From: Ctena decussata
Lineage: Eukaryota; Mollusca; Bivalvia; Lucinida; Lucinidae
Direction of reading: 5' to 3'
Length of the DNA: 64,000 nucleotides
Assembly (NCBI GenBank): GCA_963989385.1
Contig: OZ022503.1
Coordinates: 69,290,123 to 69,354,122 of the forward strand
In this document: in pieces, positions 43,519-54,165 of the stretch
Numbering within the stretch: position 1 is the stretch's first letter
How the letters are laid out: the number at the start of each line of letters is the position of its first letter
Position numbers and translations under genes: made by a program
Notes under the pieces: generated by a model
The model's database searches: none
Told to the model about the DNA's origin: nothing
The model's input: the letters and a program-made list of their open reading frames with translations, nothing else

Positions 43519-43636
43519 CGAGATTACAAAACTTGAGTACATTCTCAAACTCAAAATAAAGCACACTGATTGGCTGCTTCCGAGCACATTGTGCTTTATT
43601 TTGAGTTTGAGATTATTCTCAAGTTTTATAACCTCG
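43519..43636. mobile_element. Foldback MITE, 45-bp arms
   Basis: CGAGATTACAAAACTTGAGT ... CTCAAACTCAAAATAAAGCA pairs with TGTGCTTTATTTTGAGTTTG ... CTCAAGTTTTATAACCTCG. The loop is about 25 bases. Confidence 0.8.
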
Positions 43637-43875
43637 AACCCCTATGTATTCGTCGGTTTGTGAATTTGTTATTAGTTTTGAATACTGATGCAGATGAAAG
43701 CCCTAGATATGTTAAATAAGTATAATGTGAACTTATCAGCCACGTAGCGTCAAAACGGTGTCATAATAACATCGACTGAACTTCTGGACGAAGTTGTCAC
43801 AAGTTCAACGCTTTGTGTCCGACATCTCACAATGTCAGTTATCCATGTTTCTTCGTCGTCATGACTGTGAACTTA

Positions 43876-43931
43876 CGGCATTGTCGCCAACACCGTGCCG
43901 GAAAGTGCCGACTGTTGGTGACAATGCCAGT
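43876..43931. repeat. Hairpin GGCATTGTCGCCAACA
   Basis: GGCATTGTCGCCAACA / TGTTGGTGACAATGCC around GTGCCGGAAAGTGCCGAC. GTGCGGAAAATGCCGACTG at 51420 is similar. Confidence 0.65.
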
Positions 43932-44069
43932 ACCGATCTGTTGCATACGAGGCTGGTGGGAGGAACTACTTTTAGTACATGGTAATTGAAGACATTGGTT
44001 CTGAAGGAAAACATTCAACGGGGAACCAAATATTTTCTTCTAATGACCCGGTAGTGCAATAATACATTA

Positions 44070-44282
44070 GGGTCAAGTCATCTAAATTCGAACAGCAGGT
44101 AAATTCGGACAGTGATATTGTTTCCCTTATATGTCAGTTGTTTGGAATTTAAACAAAAATAACAGGACAAACAGTAAAAATCATGATGAGACGGCTCATT
44201 ATGAGCAGTCTCATCTGGATCTTCACTGTTTGCAATGGTATGTCCGAATTTACCTGCTGTCCGAAATTACCTGACTTGACCC
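44070..44282. mobile_element. Family C long element, copy 1
   Basis: The ends GGGTCAAGTCATCTAAATTC and its complement GAAATTACCTGACTTGACCC are flanked by TA. The subterminal direct motif TAAATTCGGACAGCAGG is present twice per arm. The core hairpin (ACAAACAGTAAAAATCATGA...) is in the middle. Confidence 0.85.
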
Positions 44283-44289
44283 TATTGTC

Positions 44290-45448
44290 ACGGTTGTGCT
44301 TGTTTTCAAGCGGTACACCTAAAAGCTAAAAGTAACCAGAATACAGCCAGTGCTGGCTAAACAGCATCAGTTTATCGTATGTCGTATCAACGGTATTTAT
44401 GACATACATCAACTGTATAACTATACTGGCGTGCGACCAGTGACGGCCATGTTTTGTAATACCTTTTTTGTTACCCGGTAACCTGTTAAAGGTATTTAGG
44501 TAGTCTATATTTTGATTAAATATATTAGGGGTGACTGTCGTTATTTTGCCAATTTTTTTTTTTTAAGTTGACTGTAACATGTGCCTGTGACAGGTCCTCG
44601 AAATATGTCACCAACAAGCTGAAAAACACGTACATAATGTACCAGTGGCGGCCATTACGGTTACCACGCGCTGAATGATGCATTTTCTTAAAGTTTCACT
44701 GAAATCTAATTTTCCATAATCATTCGCTGTTGTTAGACTGTGGTCTTTGTCACATTCCACTGTGTGAGTGTATTGGGTTTACAAAAGACCAAAACGTTCT
44801 ATGTGACGGTCTAGATTCATAGTTCCCCGGAAGAGCAATGAGGTTGGTATGAGGGTAACTTGGGAATTTTGTTTATCTTTTGCCTCCTAGTTTGCGATAT
44901 GTGCCGTTTCTTTATGTAGGCGTTGCTTTTTGGTTCCCTTACAAAATGTCGGAAATCTAAGACGCAACAAACACGCCTTGTCCCCTGTAAAACTTCAGCA
45001 GCGACTCTTGCTTCCTGTATGCAGGGGTATATGATTGTGACGTATTAAGTAAATTATTTACATAAATTGAATTCAAATTTTGATCCTTTCTGACGTTCAT
45101 CCAGTCGCACATCCCGAATCCTGCCGCCTGGGATAACGGCTATGATTAGGCTGCATAGCACAGGCAGAGGCATGTTTATTCTTGCTTCGGTTATATTTAA
45201 ATTACACTACTTTCTTTGACATGGAACAGAAGAATGCATGTGCTGCTATTAAATTTAATTTATACTCTACAGAAGCATTTTCTGACTTAAGCGCCAAAAG
45301 TTGTCTTCCCAGATAAGCATGTATTTCTTTTTCTACTTAGGCGCTATTTATCCAACTTGAATTTAAGCGTATTTCCCATTTAGTCGCCTCGCACACGTAA
45401 CTGTCTGCAGAAGGAATATGGCCGCATTTGGTGGTGAACAATGGCCTC
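44290..45448. other. No recognisable feature
   Basis: About 1.1 kb without repeats shared elsewhere in the window and without a supportable frame. Confidence 0.4.
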
Positions 45449-45454
45449 CATTAA

Positions 45455-45980
45455 AGGTAGGTTCCTGGACTAGCGATAACAGTCATGTCCACAAAATAAT
45501 TTTGTCTTTTTCTGAGCAGTATTGAATTCTCATATTTTTCTGAATTTGTTGCTACTGAGAAACTCGTCAGATGTTGAAGAAAATAGTCGTTTTCCCTTTT
45601 GGTTTATTTTCCTTTGTTGGAATTCCAGTTCTAAAAATAACTATGTTTATTATGTCTATAAGTGGGCAATTTCTGATGTCATTCTCCAAAAGTCAATTTT
45701 CCCTTGCTGTGAGCTCTCCTAGAGGTCCTGGCATGGCGGATGGGATAAAACTATCCCAAAATGCATTGCAGCATGACGTCAGCCACGTTACTTATTTTTT
45801 GGCGCGAACTAAAAATAGCGCTAACTGGTGTGCGAAGCAGAGTTAGGAAATCCCTTGTAAAACAACTCTTCTAATAATTTTTTGATTTACACTTTTTAGT
45901 GAAACTTATTCATTCCCTTTTATAAGTGCTTTCCAACAACTTGGATATTATGATGCATTCCAAAGTACAGGAACCTACCT
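45455..45980 (+). mobile_element. Family P TTAA element, copy 3 (526 bp)
   Basis: Opposite orientation to copies 1 and 2. TTAA flanks at 45451-45454 and 45981-45984. The shared frame has 91 codons here (45571-45846). Confidence 0.85.
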
Positions 45981-45989
45981 TTAAGTAAA

Positions 45990-46600
45990 GTTAAATTTCT
46001 TATCAATCAAGACCTATTGCCTTACGTTCCACGTACTACAAGATATTAAAATACCAGTATGCATTTTCACCGATGTTGTTAGATGGGGTTGGGTTGGCAT
46101 CTCCTGATTTAAAATGGCTGTCGGCGAAGCAAGCTTTTTGTGAAAGCTTATACTTGTTTATCTTAAAAGTTTCATGTCTGCATAGAATAGCATAATGCAA
46201 TTACTCATATTATAGCATAATGTTGCCTGGCATTTTAGCGCTTAGGGTAATCAAAATTAATGATATTTTTAATTGTTTGCTTTTTTTTTTTCTCCTCAAA
46301 CGAAGGATTCTGTGAGACAGTAATGGTATTTGTGTCACATCTACTTTTTGTTGGTTTGTGCGTAATTTCATTGACACTTCCTTTCCAGTGTCAATTATCT
46401 TCATCAATTGGAAGACGTTAATGTCATCTAAGAAATGTCAAATGTCAGTCAGTCCCCGCGATGGCACTAATGATGAGATGTGGCCTCGCCAGGGAAATTG
46501 TGGGAATTGTGCCTTTTCAAACGGGCATATTACGTATCATGCGGAACTCTGGATAGGGTAGGTCTTTGAGGATAATTATGAGATAGTGTTTCTTATTGCT
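45990..46600. other. No recognisable feature
   Basis: A 67-codon plus frame at 46358-46561 lacks any domain signal. Confidence 0.35.
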
Positions 46601-46607
46601 CACTGAA

Positions 46608-46680
46608 AACCTATGTTGTGACCCCTCATTAGAACCGTCTCGTCGAGACGGTTCTGATGAGGGGTCACAACATATATTTT
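46608..46680. repeat. Family D hairpin, copy 3
   Basis: TATGTTGTGACCCCTCATTA / TGATGAGGGGTCACAACATA, tip GAACCGTCTC-GTC-GAGACGGTTC. The outer stem matches copy 1; the tip does not. Confidence 0.85.
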
Positions 46681-46724
46681 ACGGAGAAAATTACAAAATT
46701 ATCCTAGATAATACTTGTTACCCC

Positions 46725-46997
46725 GCCGGGCCGGGTAGCGCAATCGGTAGGGCACCTGACTGAGTCAGAGGTCCTGGGTTCAAATCCCGGTCTGGCCACA
46801 TACTTTCGTTTCTCCTTCCGCTGATTCAAGAAGGGCAGTTGTCAGTTACTGGCGAAAGTATGTGCACTCAGTACTGGTTAACCGCTTAGGAGGTCTAAGC
46901 CTGCCCAGGAATAGTGTGGTTAGGTTAACTGACCGTCCCGACATGACCTTAGTTGTTTACCGTGGACGTTAAGCATCAAATCAACCAACCAACCAAT
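46725..46997 (+). mobile_element. tRNA-derived SINE, V-tail type, copy 2
   Basis: Head 46725-46796: acceptor GCCGGGC/GTCTGGC, A box TAGCGCAATCGG, B box GGTTCAAATCC. The anticodon loop has lost three bases compared with copy 1 (CTGAC-TGA-GTCAG... collapsed). Body and tail match 40725-40995 throughout, ending CCAACCAACCAATCAA. Confidence 0.88.
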
Positions 46998-47004
46998 CAA
47001 CTTG

Positions 47005-48043
47005 TTACTGTCAGAGAGTAGCTTTTCCCCCCTAGTAGTTTTTCCCCCCGGAAAAATGACTATGATTTTTCCATAGTAGAATTTCCCACCGGAAAAATGG
47101 CTATATAGTAGAATTTTCCCCCGGAAATATGACTATATAGCCAATTTTCCCAGGGGAAAATCTACTATACGTGTTTTTGCATAGCCGTTTTTCCCCTCCA
47201 TAGTGGATTTTCCCCCTGGTAATATGATTGCAGTAAACACTCTATATAGTGGAATTTGCTCCTTCTCCAAATATAATATTGAGGTTCATAATTGAAACAG
47301 AAATATGAGTATCTGTTCGTAAAATATACATGGATAACAGATGCTAGAACCGCATGCATGTGTACATCTGTCTGTATTATTTTTTTGTTTTGGGGAAAAC
47401 AGGTAGGCATTTTGCTTTTCCGTGTTAGCCTAAAATGGATATGAGTGTACGTGGTTGTGTGCATAAATTTATACAATTTTGTGTTTGTACAAGCGTTCAT
47501 CTGTGCGTGCGCGCAGTGCCTAGACTAGTGTTCGCCTTTCATGCAGGAGTCGTGGGCTCGACTCCCATTGGGACACACGTCCGATTATGATTTTCAATGT
47601 AATAAACTCCCTACTTAATCAATCATGACTAGACAAAGCACCCGTTTGTATATCTTCCTGTAGCTTGCAAGGGTATACATATATAAATATCTGCGATGAG
47701 AAGAAGTCAAACACTGCTCGTTCCTTAAATTAGTAATTATTGATTATTATAAAAATATTGTTGCTAAATTTGCATATTGATTTTTTGGAATTGATCACGT
47801 TTATTACCTCCCTTGAACTACTTAAACATTTCTGATGGGATTAATTCCGTAAAATGTTTCTGTTTCATTCCTTTCCGTTTCGCTCCGTTCCGCAAAATAC
47901 CAATAGCCATACCAAATTTACTAATAGCCAATTTCCCGGTGGGGGAAAAAGGACTATGGGGGAAAAGTGTCTCTATGAGGTCCGGACAATCCACTATATA
48001 GCCGTCCTTCCTATAGCCATTTTTCCACTCTCTGACAGTTACC
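47005..48043. mobile_element. 1.04 kb TIR element, CTGTCAGAGAGT ends
   Basis: GTTACTGTCAGAGAGTAGCT at the left and CACTCTCTGACAGTTACC at the right are inverted. Subterminal regions on both sides are packed with TTTTCCCCCGGAAAA and GACTATATAG motifs in alternating orientation (47025-47215 and 47930-48020). No transposase is visible. Confidence 0.75.
47512..47578 (+). repeat. tRNA-like SINE head inside TIR element
   Basis: AGTGCCTAGACTAGTGTTCG (A-box-like) and AGTCGTGGGCTCGACTCCC (B-box-like). Confidence 0.4.
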
Positions 48044-48121
48044 CCTTCTGATCTGGCGCATTGGATAACACCCAATACACTTGAATATAAACAAATCCGT
48101 CGTACAATCAATACCAGTTGG

Positions 48122-48276
48122 TTTTCAGAACAATCCTAGCCCGTTATTGGGACCGGCACATCTTCGCAAGCCAACGGTACTAAGTCTACTTTGTTCCTTG
48201 CGTAAGGAACAAAGTCACGAAAGTGGACTTAGTACCATGGGACCAGCATGGAGTGTATTAAGGATTGTTCTGAAAA
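48122..48276. mobile_element. Foldback MITE TTTTCAGAACAATCC
   Basis: TTTTCAGAACAATCCT / AGGATTGTTCTGAAAA outer arms. Inner GGTACTAAGTCTACTTTGTT / GGACTTAGTACC arms are close to the axis at 48203. Confidence 0.78.
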
Positions 48277-48279
48277 TGA

Positions 48280-48815
48280 CTGGCATGACTTGTATCATAA
48301 CAAGGTCTAATATGTATGGGGGAAAAGCAGCTATAATAGCGATTGGATTTATAGATAGAATGGTGGTGCACTTTTAAATACTTTTTTAAAGAACTTTCAC
48401 CGCATTATGTTTACAGCATAACATTTTATAACATGATCACCGTGGTGAACTGCCTTACTGAATTCAATGTCATATGAACTTTTATTATGTCTAAATTCAT
48501 TTATTTATTCGTACATTTTAGATAAAGTCTTGCTCATGTATGTATTTATTCATAATTTTTTCTTTCGTTTTTTGAACATCTTTATTGTTATATTACAAAG
48601 CTTTGTAGTTTTCCCTCATAGAAAGGATAATGTTCTCGGGTGAATATGGGTCTATGTACTGATGAACACAAACAGACCGAGATTTACTTGATACCCAAAC
48701 TTGATATTTTACCATAATTGCCCTCTTCATTTGGATACCCTACCCATTTACTGTACATGTTCTTAAGCTTGGGACAAAACTCGTTTATTCGAGAAGTCTC
48801 GGATAAATGATGAGG
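48280..48815. other. No recognisable feature
   Basis: AT-rich, nothing supported. Confidence 0.4.
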
Positions 48816-48820
48816 GAATG

Positions 48821-48889
48821 GCTAACAGTGCAGACTCAGATGAGACTGCTCCAGCACGAGCAGTCTGATCTGGGTCCACGCTGTTTGCT
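48821..48889. repeat. Family C core hairpin, copy 3
   Basis: GCTAACAGTGCAGACTCAGA / TCTGGGTCCACGCTGTTTGC, with tip GACTGCTC / GAGCAGTC. Confidence 0.75.
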
Positions 48890-48899
48890 CAGTTACTTC

Positions 48900-49660
48900 T
48901 GCCCCAGTACTAGCGGTCATTACGGTAACTGAAATCGGTTATATTTTTTTTTTCAAAACCCATTTCAGCATCACCTCGCTCGTATTCTTACACAAGTCTT
49001 CTGATAAGTTTAAAACTGGGAACAAATTTTAAATTTTGTCCAGTTCTCATAACAATGTTCCACAGGAGGCTCAGCGGGTCGGATCCAGAGATGCACACTC
49101 CTGGCACCGAGTCTGTTTGTCCGTCCCCTCTCCTATTTAAAGAGAAGAGAGGTTGAGACATTTGTCGCGGCTATGCAGAATTTATGTAGTGTTTAGCCTT
49201 AGTTTTTAACCTCTCCCTTTTACTTCACAAATTTCGGACACGAACATTTTATCAAATTTTCGTATGCAGCATATCCTACATGATATTTCATGTTAAAAGT
49301 TGGCATTTCCTATGAAGTGTGTTTTAAAAATTAGGTAGAAGGCTAGTAAAGTTTATCTTACTTAGATTTTAATCAATTATCAATCAATCATTTTGTAAAC
49401 AGATCTACAAATAATATCTGCCATGCTTCTTACAACTTTTATCATTTCTTGATCTAACCTAAAACAAAAGCATTCTTGCTTAGTACTTGACCTTTTGGCA
49501 AGGTAACATTATCTCTCATTGGAATATTTTATCATTTAATCGTTCTTTTATGCAAAATATGTATCCGTAAATACCCAAAATATTTTGATCACCGTTACCA
49601 TTTACCGTTATTAACTAATTATCGTAATATTAAAAGAACCGATGAAGGCATGTGTCAGAA
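48900..49660. other. No recognisable feature
   Basis: No signal beyond AATCAATCATT-type simple bits. Confidence 0.4.
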
Positions 49661-49669
49661 TAGTAGCGG

Positions 49670-49735
49670 AACGGCAAAAAGTGTAGACTCAGATCAGACT
49701 GCTCCATTACTGTTTGTTCAGGCCGTTCCGTCCTA
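49670..49735. repeat. Family C core, half
   Basis: GGCAAAAAGTGTAGACTCAG then ATCAGACTGCTCC, with the right arm reduced. Confidence 0.5.
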
Positions 49736-49739
49736 ACAT

Positions 49740-50300
49740 TTCGGTTTATTGGCGTAGTTTGATCATGTTTTATTGTCAAATATCAATAAACTGTTACTAA
49801 ATACGCTGTATCACGCCGATTTAAAAAGATAATGTCTGTAAACATACATTTGAAAAATGATAATGAGCTATGAATTAATTTGCTAAAGATTATATCTATG
49901 AAAATTTCTTTAAGCTCTTCGGTACCGAAATAAGGAAGACCCCGGCGCCATTAACATTATCACTGAGATAATACCAATTTGCTTACCTTTGCTGTCGACT
50001 TCATACCAACAACGGTAAATAGTACTATTGCAACCTGATAATCGGTTGTCTCGGTCGACAGCCACTTTTGCATGTGTGTATTGTAATCGAAAGCACAGGT
50101 ATAGGAAAGTATCATTTGTGACAAGGATGAGAAAGCACGACCCCAGGCGACCTATGCTACCCAGTCCAGTGACAGTTCTTGCTCTTGGTTTAGAACATTA
50201 CAAAACAGTGCCATGACATACCTTAGCTACCCAAAATACGAGGATGCTTTTGCCAATAACTGTATTTCTCGTAGTTTAGGGTGAATGGCTACACTTTCCG
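49740..50300. other. No supported gene
   Basis: A 62-codon plus frame (50028-50216) contains FACVYCNRKHRYRK...RKHD, a CxxC-then-H pattern only loosely like a zinc finger. I do not call it. Confidence 0.3.
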
Positions 50301-50319
50301 TTTTACCTCCCTTGGAGGG

Positions 50320-50459
50320 GTTAGCTCTTCAATAAAAGAATGTTCTCCCCCTATGAGGTCAACTCAAAGAAAAGAATTGGCTACCTTATGAGAAAATTCT
50401 TTCCGTTAAGATTAGCCCCCATTTTGCAAGGGCTTCGTCATCCAGGGGATCAAACAAGT
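50320..50459. mobile_element. Family B element, decayed
   Basis: GAGGTCAACTCAAAGAAAAG, ATTCTTTCCGTTAAGATTAG and TCATCCAGGGGATCAAACAA in B order. It is interrupted on the right by a family C element. Confidence 0.6.
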
Positions 50460-50674
50460 GGGGAGAGTCGGGTATCTTCGGACAGCGGGGTAATTCGGAC
50501 ACTGCTATTGTTTCCTTTATATGTCAGTTGTTTTGAATTAAAATAAAAAGATAACTGGCCAAACAGTGAAAATCCTGATGAGACGGCTCATAATTGAGCC
50601 GTATCATCTGGATTTTCACTTCGTAATGGTATGTTCGAATTTACCCCCATGTCCGAAGTTACCCGACTCTCCCC
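50460..50674. mobile_element. Family C long element, copy 2 (subfamily)
   Basis: The ends GGGGAGAGTCGGGTATCTTC / GAAGTTACCCGACTCTCCCC differ from copies 1 and 3 but are symmetric. Same core AACAGTGAAAATCCTGATGA. It is inserted at the end of a B element. Confidence 0.82.
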
Positions 50675-50979
50675 TACTCATAAACCTAAAATTGATTTTA
50701 CGAGTACATTGTACTATCCAAAGTGTGGTTGCAGAATGTCAAAGCACATAGCGATCTGATCTGGATCTGCCATTCCGCGGGTGCCAAACGACAGCTCTGT
50801 TAGGCATATGGAGTGATGGATAATTGTCCAATTTTGGATCATTTTCGCGAGACTCGTTACGCCCTGTCACCTGTCGCATTTGGCGCAAAGACTCACAAGT
50901 GGGTCATTTTCAACAATATCCAGATAAGAAGGAGTAACAGAAATAATTTTTGGATACTTTTCCATTATTCTCCCTAAAA

Positions 50980-51049
50980 ACTTGTTGTGAACCCTTGTTA
51001 GAACCGTCTCACCGAGACGGTTCTAATGAGTGGTCACAATATATGTTTT
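50980..51049. repeat. Family D hairpin, copy 4
   Basis: TTGTTGTGAACCCTTGTTAG / TAATGAGTGGTCACAATATA with tip GAACCGTCTC-ACC-GAGACGGTTC. Confidence 0.8.
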
Positions 51050-51076
51050 CGTTGAGAAATAAAGAAGAAAAGTTCT

Positions 51077-51084
<8 letters not shown>

Positions 51085-51108
<24 letters not shown>
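51085..51108. repeat. Poly-A tract
   Basis: Uninterrupted A run. Confidence 0.95.
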
Positions 51109-51110
<2 letters not shown>

Positions 51111-51149
51111 TCAACCGTATCTTGAGCTCTGCAGCCATATCTAAGGGTA

Positions 51150-51290
51150 GTAGGGTGATACTGCAGAAAGGCTGTGTGCATACGAATCCCGTTTACGATT
51201 GAAAAGAATTCCGCATTCAGCGGAAATCGAATTTTGGACCGCTAGATCCATTAGGCTAGCGCTTAACCCACTGAGCTACCGGGACTTCTT
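51150..51290 (-). mobile_element. tRNA-derived SINE, family 1
   Basis: Minus head: GTCCCGGTAGCTCAGTGGGT (strong A box) and GCGGTCCAAAATTCGATTTC (B box diverged). Body TTTACGATTGAAAAGAATTC and AAAGGCTGTGTGCATACGAA. Confidence 0.7.
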
Positions 51291-51329
51291 TATCCGAGTG
51301 AAATTTTGCAGCGTCAGATATGCGACAGA

Positions 51330-51600
51330 TCTGTGCGGAAAAGTTCCGACTGTTTGCAATAATGATTTTGTAAAGCTTAAACCTGGTTAGCTGCCGAGTA
51401 ATCCGAATAGCTGCAATTGGTGCGGAAAATGCCGACTGTTTTCGATAATGATTTTGAGCTGCCGAGTAATGTGAATTGCTGCAATTGGTGCGGAAAATGT
51501 TGACTGTTTTCGATAATGATTTTGTATAAGCGTAGTTTAGCTGCCGAGTAATCTGAATTGCTGCTGTCGGTGCGGAAAATACCGACTGGTTGCAACAGTT
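51330..51600. repeat. Short tandem array, ~70-90 bp units
   Basis: TGCGGAAAATGCCGACTGTT, TTCGATAATGATTTTG and AGCTGCCGAGTAATCTGAAT return three to four times with indels. Open frames across it follow the repeat. Confidence 0.85.
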
Positions 51601-51619
51601 CAGGCTGTTCTGTCCTAGC

Positions 51620-52015
51620 ACTTCAAGTCATTGCGGTAGCTAGTTGGATTTGATCAATTTTAGTTCAGTGAATTATAAGGAATGTCTGTGCATTCTAGTT
51701 TACTGCAGACAGTTCAGTTCTTCCTGTGAGATTCGATCTGGGATATTAATTTAATTTGGTGAATATACGTAATAAACATTTATTATATGAACAATCTATA
51801 AACATTTATGATATATTCACTGTCGAGATTTGTGACACCAACATTTATATTTATATTGTCCGTATTTATGAAATGGAGTTTATAAAATTTTGATTACCGA
51901 ATTATTTATATGTACTTGGCCTTTCATTGTCTTGCTTTCTGAATTGGTCTTCCACTTTCGAATCAAATTGGAAATGTGTTTCATGTAAAGAAATTTAAAG
52001 AAACGAAATGTAATT
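51620..52015. other. No recognisable feature
   Basis: AT-rich; TAAACATTTATTATATGAAC and TAAACATTTATGATATATTC are a short local duplication. Confidence 0.4.
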
Positions 52016-52021
52016 TTGAAG

Positions 52022-52090
52022 TTGCAAACGGTGAACAAGATCAGAGTGCTCACATGAGTAGTCTGGTCTGGGTCTTAAACTGTTTGCTTT
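52022..52090. repeat. Family C core hairpin, decayed
   Basis: GCAAACGGTGAACAAGATCA ... GGTCTTAAACTGTTTGC with imperfect arms. Confidence 0.5.
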
Positions 52091-52107
52091 GTCCTTTTAT
52101 CCCAGTA

Positions 52108-52320
52108 GGGTCAAGTCAGGTAAATTCGGACAGCATGTAAATTCGGACAGTGCCATTGTTTCCTTTACATATCATTTGTTTGGAATTAAAACAAAAATAA
52201 CTTGGCAAACAGTGAAAATCCTGATGAGACGGCTCATTATGAGCCGTCTCATCTGGATTTTCACTATTTGCAATGGTGTGTCCGAATTTATCTGCTGTCC
52301 GAATTTACCTGACTTGACAC
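52108..52320. mobile_element. Family C long element, copy 3
   Basis: GGGTCAAGTCAGGTAAATTC / GAATTTACCTGACTTGACAC with TA on both sides and a perfect core hairpin tip GAGACGGCTCAT-T-ATGAGCCGTCTC. Best copy of the family. Confidence 0.9.
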
Positions 52321-52639
52321 TATTCTATTGATTTGTATGTTTGTCCTTGCGAATGAAGTAATCAATTTCGTAATGTGAACAAACTGAAATTTCTTTTTAA
52401 GTTTTCGTACATTTGCGTAATTCGTGTTCACTAGTCATTATCAGTAATGTATCTGTCGCCAAATTGAATATTAACTATGCATTAATTGTACCCACTTTAT
52501 AGATAACAAAACCTAAATGTTAGACTCAGAGATAGAAATATTTGTGCAAGCGAGACTGAGAATTGCATGGGCTAAAGCACTGCATAGCCTTGGTTTGAGG
52601 TCTCATTCATTGCTTTACACGAGCGTACGTACTTGCAAT

Positions 52640-52875
52640 GTTGCAATGTGTGGGGCTCAGTGTGTGGTCGCTTTGAACATTTTTTCACCGTCAAGCCAAA
52701 TGACCTTGAAACTTAGTATATAAGCATTGGGGACTTGAGCCCATCATAGTTTGTTCAAATGATGACCATAGGGTGACCTTGACCTAATTCATGGCAAGGT
52801 CAGCTTTGTTGTGTTAAGCTTTTATATGGAAAAATGCTTCAACCATGGATTTTTCAGAAACCTTGGAAGTCAAAT
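52640..52875. repeat. GACCTTGACC-type repeat unit, diverged
   Basis: ATGACCTTGAAACTTAGTAT, GGGTGACCTTGACCTAATTC, GCAAGGTCAGCTTTGTTGTG and AGCTTTTATATGG follow the same order as the array at 62917-64000. Confidence 0.75.
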
Positions 52876-52884
52876 TGCATATCT

Positions 52885-52935
52885 GTTCTATCTGTTCTGT
52901 ACGTTCTATCCCATAACCTGTAACGTCGTTGGGGC
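52885..52935 (-). pseudogene. Non-LTR retrotransposon 3' tail fragment
   Basis: GTTCTATCCCATAACCTGTA then ACGTCGTTGGGGCA is the reverse of the 3' end at 37278-37310. Only about 50 bases remain. Confidence 0.7.
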
Positions 52936-52984
52936 AGGTCAATGGTATGTCCGAATGCACCTTCTGTCCGAATTTACCTGACTG
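52936..52984. mobile_element. Family C half-element inside LINE fragment
   Basis: CAATGGTATGTCCGAATGCA then CTTCTGTCCGAATTTACCTG is the right half of a C element, placed exactly at the junction between LINE tail and LINE RT sequence. Confidence 0.7.
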
Positions 52985-53995
52985 TGCTGCCATTCTTCAG
53001 GACTGATATTGTACTCCGGCATGGTGGTCCATAAGGCTGCACCCCAAACCCTGTGAAATCAATGAAGACATGGTACAGATTCTGCTGACGTTTAAGATAC
53101 TTTTCAGGATTCTAAGGTTGAAGACCTGTTCTGTCGTGAAGATCTGTTTTGTCGTGCTCCTTCCAGCTCTGAACCCAGCCTGTTCTTCAGCGGTTATCTC
53201 TTCGGCTTGGGGTTTAAGCCTGTTTAAGATGATTTTCAGCATGACTTTGCTTGAATGACTAATGAGGCTGATCGTTCCGCAGTTCTGGCAGAGCTGTAGG
53301 ATGCCCTTTTAGGGAGTGTAATAATCAGCTATACAGATCTCTGTTAAAACATCAATCATGGTCTCCCCGCCAGCTTGAACAATTTCTGCTGGTATATTAT
53401 CAACTCCGGCAGACTTCCCCTTCTTCAGTGCTACACGAACGATCGGTTGTAGATTTTCTTGTGGAGACTGATTGCAGTCCAGAACTGCATTGTCCCATAA
53501 CTCTCATGGGTGTATAGTTCTGAGCAATATTCTGTCCGTCTGCTGAGAATCCCTTGTTCTTCTGTAAGACATTTCCCAGACGTGTCCTGGATAGAAGTGG
53601 ATCTACCCTGTTTCTCTGAAGCTAGACCCTTCACTAGCTGTGTGCTTTCTTGATGTTGTTTTCATTCAGGCAAGTTTCGATCTCTTCGCACTGAATACCT
53701 ACCCAGTCCTTCTTAGATTTCTTCACTGCCTTCTGAATCCTCTTGTTAGCTACCCTGTATTCTTTTGCTCCTCCTGCTTCATACCGCTTCTTCTTCAAAT
53801 CTCTTCTCTCATCACAGAGGACGAGAACATCTCTGGCGACCCAGATTTTGTTTCCTGCGACGTTCCTTACTAAGTATCTCACTGGCTGCATCCATACATA
53901 CTGCTGTATTGTAAGTGGTAATCGTGGTATCTACATGTATTCGCCACAGGAGTGGTTCCGATCGAGACCAATTATTTTCTGCTCTTTCAGGAAGA
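52985..53995 (-). pseudogene. Non-LTR retrotransposon RT and linker, broken
   Basis: On the minus strand, from the high coordinate down: VARDVLVLCDERRDLKKKRY, KSKKDWVGIQCEEIETCLNE, EKQGRSTSIQDTSGKCLTEE, ILSRRTEYCSELYTHESYG, KKGKSAGVDNIPAEIVQAGG-like, then AEEQAGFRAGRSTTKQIF. This covers the linker before the polymerase and the first finger/palm motifs, upstream of what is kept at 36005-36858. The FxDD palm region and thumb are deleted, and several frameshifts and stops occur. A short duplication (CTGTTCTGTCGTGAAGATCT, near 53128) adds another break. Inactive. Confidence 0.85.
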
Positions 53996-53999
53996 ATGA

Positions 54000-54165
54000 A
54001 TAACATTACAATTACAACAGTTTAGCCTAAAGAAAACAGCATGAGGGTGATTACATTCTAATAAGGCATCAGCCTGAAATCTTAAACTATACGTAAGCTC
54101 GCCTTTCCCCACCCTTTGCATTAGCTTGCTGCGACATCACACAGCGTTTTTGTCCACAACTTACA
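54000..54165. other. No recognisable feature
   Basis: Spacer between LINE fragment and family A element. Confidence 0.4.

Noticed and set aside
50028..50216. Zinc-finger-like CxxC...H pattern
   Set aside because: Only one C-C pair and no correctly spaced H-H pair.
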